Assembly (NCBI RefSeq): GCF_042237075.1
Contig: NZ_JBCGDC010000005.1
Span: 1 to 64,000 of the forward strand
Reading direction: 5' to 3'
Source of the DNA: Polymorphospora lycopeni
GTDB lineage: Bacteria; Actinomycetota; Actinomycetes; Mycobacteriales; Micromonosporaceae
Length of the DNA: 64,000 bases
The notes beneath the pieces were generated by a model. It was given only the letters and a program-made list of their open reading frames with translations, was not told where the DNA came from and did no database searches. This document shows, piece by piece, positions 34,411-43,067 of the stretch. A program made the translations under genes and the position numbers. How positions within the stretch are numbered: position 1 is the stretch's first letter; every line of letters starts with the position of its first letter.

Positions 34411-34722
34411 ATGCGTGCCCTGTGGAGCGGTCGACCCCGCCGCGACTACCTCAGCGACGCCCTCACCCAGTTGAGCGGCTGGACCCGTGAGGGCTGTCAG
34501 ATCAAACGCACCCTGACGATCGACGACAGCCAGCACGCTGCCCTCACCGAGCGCATCAAGGTCGTCTCGGACGCCCTGCATCTGCAGCCCGAGATCCGGC
34601 GCCTCGACGGGCACACCCAGATCAGGGTGGGTTGCCGCAACGAAGGTCCGATCACGGAGGGCGAGATCGCACTCGCCGCGCGTATCGAGGATGCGTATCG
34701 CACGGTTACCGCCATCTCGTGA
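34411..34722 (+). CDS. Pterin-4a-carbinolamine dehydratase-like protein lacking catalytic His residues
   Basis: A 103-residue protein matching the PCD/DCoH fold along its length: LSDALTQLSGWTREG, KVVSDALHLQPEIRRLDGHTQIRVG and GPITEGEIALAARIEDAY. In active enzymes the centre reads HHP and a later Thr-His supplies another catalytic His. Here these are LQP and Arg-Asn, so dehydration activity is doubtful, while the DCoH-like dimer fold may persist. ATG 34411 is chosen because GGGAGGTG lies at ideal spacing; longer in-frame starts run through unrelated sequence. Confidence 0.75.
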   Translation: MRALWSGRPRRDYLSDALTQLSGWTREGCQIKRTLTIDDSQHAALTERIKVVSDALHLQPEIRRLDGHTQIRVGCRNEGPITEGEIALAARIEDAYRTVTAIS

Positions 34723-34839
34723 CTCAAACCCCGATACAGGGTGATTTTCGTCTCGGCTTTTCTCAGCAATTCGTCGGATTCGGGCTGATCAGCCGCCGAT
34801 AGTCCGCGTCACCCCCGTCACCGGGACGCGTGACCGGCA

Positions 34840-34868
34840 TTGAACCGGGACGAGCGGGCCTCTACCGT
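34840..34868 (+). promoter_or_regulatory. glxA promoter
   Basis: TTGAAC (34840-34845), 17 bases, TACCGT (34863-34868): a good housekeeping-sigma promoter. Transcription would start near 34875, just upstream of the TGGAGG ribosome site and ATG 34891. Confidence 0.6.
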
Positions 34869-34890
34869 GCTTCAGTCGGATGGAGGCTCG

Positions 34891-36843
34891 ATGACCACTG
34901 AGAAGCGCCGCCGCAGGCTCTTCCCCCGGCGAATCGCGCTCCAGGCGCTCGCCGTGGCCGTACTGATCACCGCCAACGCTCCACCGATCTACAACTTCGT
35001 CTCGGCGTACGCCCACGAACGTGAGATCAACAGCGACGCATACAAGGCCCGGCACGGGCAGTGGCAGGTCATCGAACTGCCGTCCGACGTACGGATCAAC
35101 GCCATCCACGCCGCCCTGCTCGACACCGGAAAGCTGCTGCTGATCGCCGGCTCCGGCAACAACCGGGCCGAGTTCGAGGCGGGATCGTTCCGCACCCTGG
35201 TCTACGACCCGGTCAGCGGCTACACCAAGGACGTACGCACCCCGACCGACCTCTTCTGCGCCGGGCACGCGTTCCTGCCGAACGGCAACCTGCTCGTCGC
35301 CGGCGGCACGCTGCGCTACGAGGTGCTCGCCCCGGACGTCACCCGCGCCGGCGGGACCATGATCGTCAAGAACGAGTCCCCCGACGACGACGTCCGCACC
35401 TTCCCCAAGGGCACCGAGTTCGTCGCCCCGGACGGCCGGCGCTACGTGGCCGCCGCCGAGTTCATCGTCGAGCCCGCCACCAAGACCGAGTTCCGCGGCG
35501 GCCGGGTGACCGTAACGGCCAGCGAGACGAGCCTCTGGGTGGACGCCGTGGAGGAGGGCAGCGGCTCGGTCAGCGCCACCCCCACCCAGTACGCGATCAC
35601 CGGGCTGACCGGCGTCGACCGGCAGAACCTCTACGGCCTCGCCGACAAGATGACCCTGGACAAGCAGGACTACCAGGGAACCAGGGAGACCTACGAGTTC
35701 AACCCGCGCACCGAGGAATACGAGCGGGTCGGCGACATGGCCGAGAAGCGCTGGTATCCGACGCTGACCGGGCTGCCCGACGGGCAGGTGCTCTCCGTCG
35801 CCGGGCTCGACGGTGCCGGCCAGGTCCTCGACGGCTCGGTGAACGAGATCTACGACCCGAAGACGAAGAAGTGGACCGTACAGCCGGACCTGGACAAGTA
35901 CTTCCCGACGTATCCGGCGCTCTTCCAGACCAGCACCCCCGGCCGGCTCTTCTACACCGGCTCCAGCACGGGCTACGGTCCCGAGGACGACGGCCGGCAG
36001 CCCGGCTTCTGGAACCTCGACGACAACACCTTCGAGCCGGTACCCGGCCTGCGTGACGCCGACCTGATGGAGACCAGCGGTTCGGGGTGGGTCGGCCCGG
36101 TGCAGGACCAGACGATCATGGTGGTCGGCGGCGGCGGCATCGGCGAGTCACCCCGCTCCAGCGCCCGGATCGACCTGATCAAGCTCGACGACGCCGCCCC
36201 ACGCTTCGTACCCGGCCCCGACCTGCCGGAGGGCACCCGCTACCCCAACCTGGTCCAGTTGCCCGACGACACCACGCTGATCACCAACGGGTCCCGCGAC
36301 TACCGGGGCAAGGGCAACAGCGACAACCACAACGCCCGGATCTACCACCCGGACACCAACACCCTGACGCTCGCCGCCGACCCCAACATCGGCCGCAACT
36401 ACCACGGCTCGGCGATCCTCCTGCCCGACGGCCGCGTCCTCACCGCCGGCTCCGACCCGCTCTTCCGGGACAAGGACAACCTGATCCCGGGCGAGTTCGA
36501 GCAGCGGCTGGAGATCTACAGCCCGCCCTACCTCTTCCAGGGCGCGCGGCCGGTGATCAGCGCCGGTCCGGCCAGCGTCGGGTACGGCGACGAGGCCACC
36601 CTCACCGTGCCGGCGAACTACGCCGGCATCGAGAAGGCCCGGCTGGTCCGGCCCAGCGCCGTCACCCACAGCACGAACGTCGAGCAGCGGTCGATCGCGC
36701 TGGACTTCACCGAGCGGGGCGACCAGGTGACGGTGACGATCCCGACCGAGGCCGCGGTCGTACCACCGGGGTACTACATGCTCTTCCTGACCAACCGGAT
36801 GGGCGTGCCGTCGGCCGCCCACTGGGTCCAGGTTGTCGACTGA
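34891..36843 (+). CDS. glxA: Mononuclear copper radical oxidase GlxA
   Basis: A 650-residue membrane-anchored galactose-oxidase-like enzyme that in Streptomyces modifies the CslA-made glucan and is needed for aerial growth. One N-terminal signal anchor (about 14-32) precedes kelch/beta-propeller repeats and a C-terminal Ig-like domain. Radical-cofactor residues are visible: Cys123 in FCAGH, Trp288-Tyr289 in RWYPT (Cys-Tyr crosslink partner and stacking Trp), Tyr504-His505 in NYHGS and His644 near the C-terminus as copper ligands. ATG 34891 has GGAGG and a well-spaced promoter upstream. Placement beside GH6 and cslA supports the assignment. Confidence 0.93.
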   Translation: MTTEKRRRRLFPRRIALQALAVAVLITANAPPIYNFVSAYAHEREINSDAYKARHGQWQVIELPSDVRINAIHAALLDTGKLLLIAGSGNNRAEFEAGSFRTLVYDPVSGYTKDVRTPTDLFCAGHAFLPNGNLLVAGGTLRYEVLAPDVTRAGGTMIVKNESPDDDVRTFPKGTEFVAPDGRRYVAAAEFIVEPATKTEFRGGRVTVTASETSLWVDAVEEGSGSVSATPTQYAITGLTGVDRQNLYGLADKMTLDKQDYQGTRETYEFNPRTEEYERVGDMAEKRWYPTLTGLPDGQVLSVAGLDGAGQVLDGSVNEIYDPKTKKWTVQPDLDKYFPTYPALFQTSTPGRLFYTGSSTGYGPEDDGRQPGFWNLDDNTFEPVPGLRDADLMETSGSGWVGPVQDQTIMVVGGGGIGESPRSSARIDLIKLDDAAPRFVPGPDLPEGTRYPNLVQLPDDTTLITNGSRDYRGKGNSDNHNARIYHPDTNTLTLAADPNIGRNYHGSAILLPDGRVLTAGSDPLFRDKDNLIPGEFEQRLEIYSPPYLFQGARPVISAGPASVGYGDEATLTVPANYAGIEKARLVRPSAVTHSTNVEQRSIALDFTERGDQVTVTIPTEAAVVPPGYYMLFLTNRMGVPSAAHWVQVVD

Positions 36844-36875
36844 CGTGTCGGCCCGGCCGACCCCGGGCCGATACG
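36844..36875. terminator. Bidirectional hairpin between glxA and GH6 gene
   Basis: CGTGTCGGCCCGG pairs with CCGGGCCGATACG (13 pairs, one G-T) around a six-base loop, in the 40 bases between convergent stop codons. Confidence 0.7.
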
Positions 36876-36883
36876 TCCCGACC

Positions 36884-37960
36884 TCACGACCGGGTGGCCA
36901 GGCCCAGGGCGTAGTCCGGCCACCACTCGCCGGCCACCGGCTCGCCCGGCCGGCAGGCACCGTCGGAGTCACCGGGGCGCTTGATCCACAGCAGCGCGTC
37001 CACCCCGGGCAGATCGGTGTCGCTGGTCGGCTCGGCGCCGAGCGCCCGCCCGGGTGGGTTGCACCAGCTCGGCCCGCCGTCGACCTCCCCGCCGGGCCAC
37101 GGGCCGGCGCCGTTGCGGCTGGTGTCGATCACGAACCGGGCACCGCCCAGAGCCTGCGCGAGACGCCCGCCGTACTCGACGTTGTCGGGCGTCGAGACGA
37201 AGTTGGAGACGTTCAGCGCGAACCCGTCGGCCCGCTCCACCCCGGCCCTGCGCAGCGCGTCGGCCAGCGCCCCGGTGTCGCGGATCCAGGTCGGGTTACC
37301 GGCGTCCAGGTAGACCCGGGTCGACGGCCCCTGCTTGAGCACCGTGACCGCGTCGTCGAGCAGGGCGAACCGCTCGCTGGCCGACGCCTTGCAGCCGTCG
37401 AGGGCGTGCGCGACCGCGTCCGGCTCGACCACCACGGTCGCGGCCTGCGAGCCGATGCCCGCCGCCACCGCCCGGATCCAGGCCCGGTATTCCTCGGCGC
37501 TGTCCGCGCCACCGGCCGAATAGCTGCCGCAATCGCGCTGCGGAACGTGATAGGCGACCAGCACGGGCATCTGCCCGGCGGCACCGGCCCGGCGGACGAC
37601 CGAGTCGACCTCGGCGGTGATCTCGGCCGGGTCGGTGGCGGTCAGCCAGTACGCGATCGGCCGGCTGGCGATCTTGTCGATCTGCGCCGCGTCGTCGGTC
37701 CGGCCCGCCGCCGCCCAGCGCGACTTCTGCCCCGCCGCGGGCGTGTCCGGATCGACGAAGAAGGTCATCCCGGCGAGCGGGTTGTCGCCCGGTGGCACGG
37801 CCAGCCCGGGTGCCGGCCCGTCGGCCCGGAGCGTCGACGGCGGCGGGTCGGGTTCGTCGGGCGCACCGGAACAGCCGGCCACCAGCGCCACGAGGGCCGC
37901 GCCGGTGCCCGCGAGCAGCCGGCCACGAAACCCGAACCTACTGACGATCATCGATGCCAT
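36884..37960 (-). CDS. GH6 endoglucanase-like lipoprotein
   Basis: A 358-residue secreted lipoprotein: hydrophobic start, lipobox LVAGC with Cys30, a Pro/Asp-rich linker, then a glycoside hydrolase family 6 domain from about residue 60. Catalytic candidates are Asp143 in QRDC and Asp181 in VVEPDAV; FVIDTSRNG and LLWIKRPGDSDG are further GH6 signatures. In Streptomyces a GH6 enzyme (CslZ) accompanies cslA and glxA and trims the glucan. This copy is membrane-tethered. ATG 37960 follows GAGGA; a minus-strand TACGCT (37986-37981) is its likely -10. Confidence 0.9.
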   Translation of the reverse strand: MASMIVSRFGFRGRLLAGTGAALVALVAGCSGAPDEPDPPPSTLRADGPAPGLAVPPGDNPLAGMTFFVDPDTPAAGQKSRWAAAGRTDDAAQIDKIASRPIAYWLTATDPAEITAEVDSVVRRAGAAGQMPVLVAYHVPQRDCGSYSAGGADSAEEYRAWIRAVAAGIGSQAATVVVEPDAVAHALDGCKASASERFALLDDAVTVLKQGPSTRVYLDAGNPTWIRDTGALADALRRAGVERADGFALNVSNFVSTPDNVEYGGRLAQALGGARFVIDTSRNGAGPWPGGEVDGGPSWCNPPGRALGAEPTSDTDLPGVDALLWIKRPGDSDGACRPGEPVAGEWWPDYALGLATRS

Positions 37961-38053
37961 CCGTTCCTCGTCGTCTGGAAAGCGTAGTGCAGCCGCCCGG
38001 CCACCCTCCCCGCCCGTCGATCCCGCCCCGGACACCACGGACACGGCGCGAAG

Positions 38054-38067
38054 CAGACAAACGTCTG
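38054..38067. promoter_or_regulatory. Palindrome in GH6-cslA divergent region
   Basis: CAGACAAACGTCTG (arms CAGAC/GTCTG, 4-base spacer) lies in the 172-base gap between the divergent starts, about 23 bases upstream of a candidate TATGCT -10 (38090-38095) for cslA. It is operator-like but the binding protein is unknown. Confidence 0.35.
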
Positions 38068-38132
38068 TCGATCAAGACCACCGCACACATATGCTCGCCA
38101 CCGCGACAGCTCGGACCGAACCTGAGGACACC

Positions 38133-40199
38133 GTGAGCCCATCGTCAAACCCGTCAGCCGAAGCGGGCTCCTGGGAACGGCTCGAAGCCTTCAGCCGGCT
38201 GGCCGGCCCGCTGCGGGAAGTGCCGACCGACCGGCCCTACCGGGTCCGCTACCGCGACATGCGCAAGACGGACGGCCTCGGCCGGCTCAGCAAGGCGGTG
38301 TTCATCGCCGTACTCAACCTGACCTTCGAGGGCCTCTTCGTCTTCTGGCTGTTGCGGCCGGGCCACTTCGCCGAACCGAACCCGGGCCGGTGGGAGGCCG
38401 TCGCCAACGTCTTCGTGATCTGCTCGATCGGTCTGGTCGAACTGCTCCGACTGATCAATGTGGTGTCGCTGTCGCTGGCCTCACTGGCCGCCCGCGACCC
38501 CGTACCGGTCGCGCCCGACAGCACGATACGGGTCGCCTTCCTGACCACGATCGTGCCGAGCAAGGAGCCGCTGTCGGTCGTACGCGACACCCTGCGGGCC
38601 GCCCTGCGCATCCGGCACCGCGGGGTCTTCGACGTGTGGCTGCTCGACGAGGGCAACGACCCGGCCGTCATCGCGCTGTGCAAGCAACTCGGCGTACGGC
38701 ACTTCTCCCGCAACGGGATCGAGCACTACAACCAGCGCAAGGGCGCGTTCCGGGCCAAGACCAAGCACGGCAACTACAACGCCTGGGTCGACCGGCACGG
38801 CGACGAGTACGACGTCTTCCTCTCCGTCGACCCCGACCACGTGCCGCTGGCCAACTTCGCCGAACGCATCCTCGGCTACTTCCGCGACCCCGACGTGGCG
38901 TACGTCGTCGGCCCGCAGTGCTACAAGAACAGCGAGACCTTCGTCACCCGGGCCGCCGAATCACAGCAGTTCCCGTTCCACAGTGTCATCCAGCGGGCGG
39001 CCAACCGATACAACGCGGCGATGCTCGTCGGCACCAACAACGCCATCCGGATCTCCGCGCTGCGCAGCATCGGCGGCCTCAGCGACTCGATCACCGAGGA
39101 CATGGCCACCGGGCTGAAGCTGCACACCACCCGCAACCCGCAGACCCGGCGGCGCTGGAAGTCCGTCTACACCCCCGACGTGCTCGCCGCCGGTGAGGGG
39201 CCGTCAAGCTGGTCCGACTACTTCAGCCAGCAGCGCCGCTGGTCGCGGGGCACCTTCGAGATCCTGCACGGCGAGTTCTGGAAGCGGGTCTTCCGGCTCT
39301 CCCCCGGCCGGCTGCTGCACTACGGGCTGATCACCACCTTCTATCCCTCGATGGCCGTCGGCTGGCTACTCGGCGCGGTCAACGCGATCCTGTTCCTGGC
39401 GCTGGGGGTCAGCGGCATCATCGTCGCCCCCACCATCTGGTTCGCCCTGTACGTCGACGCCACCGCCTTCTCACTGTGGCTCTACCTGAGCAACCGGCGC
39501 TACAACGTCAGCCCGTACGAGGCGGAGGGCTCCGCCGGCCTCAAGGGCATGCTGATGTCGGTCATCTCCGCACCGATCTACGCGGCGATGCTGGTGAGCA
39601 CGTTCCTGCGCCGGCCGGCCCGGTTCGTCGTCACCCCCAAGGGCGAGTCGTCGAGCAGCGACGGCCTACGGACGTTCCGCAACCACATCGGCTGGATGGC
39701 GGTCTTCGCCGGGGCGCTGGGCGTCGCGTTCGCCCTCGGCCACGCCGCACCGGCCGCCCTGCTGTGGCCGACCGTCGCACTGCTCGTGTCGATCACGCCG
39801 ATCGTGCTGTGGCGCCGCGAGGTGTGGCAGTCGAAGCGGGCCGGCCAGGCTCGACCCGCCCGGCCGGGTACGCCCGACCACGCCGGCGACATCACGATGG
39901 AGATCCCGAAGATCGTCCTTCAGGACGAGTTGGCCCGGCAGCCGCGTACCCCCGCCCAGCGGGGGCCGGCCGCCGACCGGCCGCGCCCGGCCAGCCGGAT
40001 CGAGCCGCCGATCGAGACCGTACGGATCCCGACCCAGACGGCGACGGCCACGCCGATCCAGCTGGCCCCGAGTGCCACCCCGGCCGTACCCGCGGCCACC
40101 GGCCCGTCCGCCGGTTCGCCGCCGGCGCCGGCACCCGACCCGGCGGGCCCGGTGGCGCTGTCTATCTACCCTCGGACGCATGGCGAACGTGACCTATGA
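38133..40199 (+). CDS. cslA: Cellulose synthase-like glycosyltransferase CslA
   Basis: A 688-residue GT2 membrane synthase that polymerises a beta-glucan at hyphal tips in Streptomyces. Two N-terminal spans precede the catalytic domain with Asp172 (LLDEGND), DPD at 233-235, TED at 321-323 and QQRRW at 366-370; five or six spans follow (HYGLITTFYPSMAVGWLLGA onward). The last 130 residues are a Pro/Thr/Ala-rich disordered cytoplasmic tail. GTG 38133 is preferred over ATG 38091 because GAGG is well placed. No PilZ domain is visible. Divergent from the GH6 gene and near glxA. Confidence 0.93.
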   Translation: MSPSSNPSAEAGSWERLEAFSRLAGPLREVPTDRPYRVRYRDMRKTDGLGRLSKAVFIAVLNLTFEGLFVFWLLRPGHFAEPNPGRWEAVANVFVICSIGLVELLRLINVVSLSLASLAARDPVPVAPDSTIRVAFLTTIVPSKEPLSVVRDTLRAALRIRHRGVFDVWLLDEGNDPAVIALCKQLGVRHFSRNGIEHYNQRKGAFRAKTKHGNYNAWVDRHGDEYDVFLSVDPDHVPLANFAERILGYFRDPDVAYVVGPQCYKNSETFVTRAAESQQFPFHSVIQRAANRYNAAMLVGTNNAIRISALRSIGGLSDSITEDMATGLKLHTTRNPQTRRRWKSVYTPDVLAAGEGPSSWSDYFSQQRRWSRGTFEILHGEFWKRVFRLSPGRLLHYGLITTFYPSMAVGWLLGAVNAILFLALGVSGIIVAPTIWFALYVDATAFSLWLYLSNRRYNVSPYEAEGSAGLKGMLMSVISAPIYAAMLVSTFLRRPARFVVTPKGESSSSDGLRTFRNHIGWMAVFAGALGVAFALGHAAPAALLWPTVALLVSITPIVLWRREVWQSKRAGQARPARPGTPDHAGDITMEIPKIVLQDELARQPRTPAQRGPAADRPRPASRIEPPIETVRIPTQTATATPIQLAPSATPAVPAATGPSAGSPPAPAPDPAGPVALSIYPRTHGERDL
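40167..40172 (+). promoter_or_regulatory. -10 element inside cslA 3' end
   Basis: TACCCT, seven bases before ATG 40180; a leaderless promoter for the PH-like gene embedded in the cslA coding sequence. Confidence 0.4.
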
Positions 40200-40542
40200 C
40201 CGGCGGGAACAACTCCAGCAGATCGAGTCCGGCCTGCTCCAGAACGAGCAGATCATCGCGGTCTACGACGCGATCGGCGTCGGCACCGGCTTCATCGGCC
40301 TCACCAACCGGCGGGTGATCCTCCAGGACAAGTCGTTCGTCGGCAAGAAGATCGCGATCACCAGCATCCCCTACTCGAAGATCACCAGCGTCAGCGTGGT
40401 GAGCAACCGGTCATGGACCGGCAACTTCTTCTCCACCGGGGCGATCGCGATCCACGTCGGCACCCACACCTACGAGATCGAGTTCCGGGGCGACCAGAAG
40501 AGCCACCACGTGCACAACGTGATCCTCCACTACATCTCCTAG
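40180..40542 (+). CDS. PH-like domain protein
   Basis: A 120-residue cytoplasmic protein matching bacterial PH-like domains (LLQNEQIIAVYDAIGVGTGFIGLTNRRVILQD, YSKITSVSVVSNRSW, IAIHVGTHTYEIEFRG). Beta strands and a final helix (HHVHNVILHYI) fill the chain. Its first 20 bases overlap cslA. It may be co-expressed with or respond to the glucan synthase, but no direct evidence of partnership exists. Bacterial PH domains mostly bind proteins or membranes. Confidence 0.82.
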   Translation: MANVTYDRREQLQQIESGLLQNEQIIAVYDAIGVGTGFIGLTNRRVILQDKSFVGKKIAITSIPYSKITSVSVVSNRSWTGNFFSTGAIAIHVGTHTYEIEFRGDQKSHHVHNVILHYIS

Positions 40543-40558
40543 ACGTGCCGCCGCGCTC

Positions 40559-41083
40559 TCAGCCCGCCCGGCGCTGGAGCGTGTAGACCCCGGCCCCGGC
40601 AGCGACGACCGCCGCCCGCTCCACCACCCCCGACCGCTCCGGGGTCGCCTCGATCCGTAGCTGGACCGACCCGACCGCGACCGTGATCGCGGTGCCGGGT
40701 ACGACGACCAGCCGCAGCGCCGTCGGGTCCCGGTCCGGATCAGCCGCCCCACCCGACGGGCCGTCGACCGGCACCGGCGGCCGGACGGCCGCGGGCAGCC
40801 GGCCCGGTGGCCGACGGTTCACGTAGAAGCCGAGGTCGGCGTCGCTGGCCGCGCCGAGCACGGCGCGGAAGGCCGCCCGGTAGTCGGCGCCCGGCCACCG
40901 GTATTCGCCGCGTTCGAGCTTGCCGACGTAGTTGCCGTCCAGGCCACCCACCCGTCCGGTCACGGCGAACATCCGGGCATTGACCGCCTCGGCCAGTTCC
41001 TGACGGGACAACGCCCGGCCCGAGCCCGACGTGGACGGCCGGTTCAGCCGGGCATTCCGCAACAGGTCGTTCGCCTGCCCCAT
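40559..41083 (-). CDS. XRE-like helix-turn-helix protein
   Basis: A 174-residue regulator. Residues 1-85 (MGQANDLLRNARLNRPS, ALSRQELAEAVNARMF, DGNYVGKLERGEYRWPGADYRAAFRAVLG) are the HTH module that opens many larger Micromonosporaceae/Streptomyces TPR regulators. The TPR repeats are absent, replaced by a short Pro-rich linker and a beta-rich end (TALRLVVVPGTAITVAVGSVQLRIE). It could be an autonomous regulator or a remnant of a longer gene. ATG 41083 is chosen where the conserved module starts. Convergent with the PH-like gene. Confidence 0.75.
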   Translation of the reverse strand: MGQANDLLRNARLNRPSTSGSGRALSRQELAEAVNARMFAVTGRVGGLDGNYVGKLERGEYRWPGADYRAAFRAVLGAASDADLGFYVNRRPPGRLPAAVRPPVPVDGPSGGAADPDRDPTALRLVVVPGTAITVAVGSVQLRIEATPERSGVVERAAVVAAGAGVYTLQRRAG

Positions 41084-41219
41084 GTAGATCTCGCTCTCTC
41101 CCACCGGTCCGACCGGCGGCGCGACCGTCGAGGATCGACGGACGCACCGTCGGTGCGTAGTCAACCGATCACGGAAGCGACCCGCAAGGGTTCAAACCGT
41201 GACCGTCGGACCCCGCCGC

Positions 41220-41225
41220 TAAGCT
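41220..41225 (+). promoter_or_regulatory. -10 element of 133-residue hypothetical gene
   Basis: TAAGCT, six bases before ATG 41232; no ribosome site, so leaderless. Confidence 0.45.
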
Positions 41226-41231
41226 CCTCGG

Positions 41232-41633
41232 ATGCCGACGAGACCGACCGACGAGTGGCGCAGACGGGTCGACGAAGAAGCGACCGCCATGGCCGACGGA
41301 TCACTGCCGGCCGAGAAGGCGTACGCCCACCGGCTCTGGCCGGAACAGCTCATCACCGACACCGAGGTGGTGCTCACCGCCTTCGAGGCCGACGTCCGCG
41401 CCCTGGCCGCCCCCGACGACAAGCAGGTCTTCGAGGTCGTGCAACGTGTCGTCGAGGCACTGAACGAGGTCAACTACCGACAGACCGGGACCGGTATCGA
41501 GACCGGCGAGCGCGAGGAGTTGTGCCTGTACATCGACGACTCGCTGACCGAGGCCGGAGTCGATGTGGCGGCACTGACCGCCCGACACGGCATGTCCCGC
41601 CACGAACTCACCGACGAGTGGCGCGACTGGTGA
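41232..41633 (+). CDS. Acidic hypothetical protein
   Basis: A 133-residue acidic, mostly helical cytoplasmic protein without cysteine-rich or catalytic motifs (DEWRRRVDEEATAMADGSLPAEKAYAHRLWPEQL; LCLYIDDSLTEAGVDVAAL). It is divergent from the XRE-like gene, and size, acidity and context would suit an immunity or anti-regulator protein, but that is speculation. A TAAGCT -10 six bases before ATG 41232 supports the start. Confidence 0.65.
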   Translation: MPTRPTDEWRRRVDEEATAMADGSLPAEKAYAHRLWPEQLITDTEVVLTAFEADVRALAAPDDKQVFEVVQRVVEALNEVNYRQTGTGIETGEREELCLYIDDSLTEAGVDVAALTARHGMSRHELTDEWRDW

Positions 41634-41818
41634 CCGCCGACCGCACACGTTGAAGCGGGCCAGGGGATTGCTGGTTTCGGCCACGTCCGGTCGACCGGCC
41701 ACCGGCCCTACCATCAGCCACCGACTCATTCTTCAGCCCGCCAGGCCCGAACGAGCAGAAAAACGCAAAGTGCCGCTCTCGATCGACGAACTCATCAAGC
41801 CGGACCTGTCACCCACGT

Positions 41819-41843
41819 CCCGAGACCGGTTCCTGACCTCGGG
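41819..41843. terminator. Weak hairpin between convergent genes
   Basis: CCCGAG/CTCGGG with a long loop; overlaps an alternative GTTCC/GGAAC stem. It sits in the 222-base gap between the hypothetical gene and ychF. The rest of the gap shows nothing I recognise. Confidence 0.3.
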
Positions 41844-41855
41844 AACGGGCCGGAT

Positions 41856-42941
<1,086 letters not shown>

Positions 42942-42949
42942 GTCGTCCG

Positions 42950-42955
42950 ATCCTA
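42950..42955 (-). promoter_or_regulatory. -10 element of ychF
   Basis: TAGGAT on the minus strand, eight bases before GTG 42941; no ribosome site. Confidence 0.5.
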
Positions 42956-43054
42956 CGGAAGCCCGCGCGGCACCCGCGCAGGCAGCACCGGGTGGCCGCC
43001 GGGACCGGCACGATCAGGTCCGATTTCCGCGAGTCACCCGGCCCACCGGCGAGG

Positions 43055-43060
43055 CAGGAT
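43055..43060 (+). promoter_or_regulatory. Possible -10 element of alkA
   Basis: CAGGAT, seven bases before GTG 43068; weaker match (C at the first position). Confidence 0.3.
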
Positions 43061-43067
43061 CGATGGC

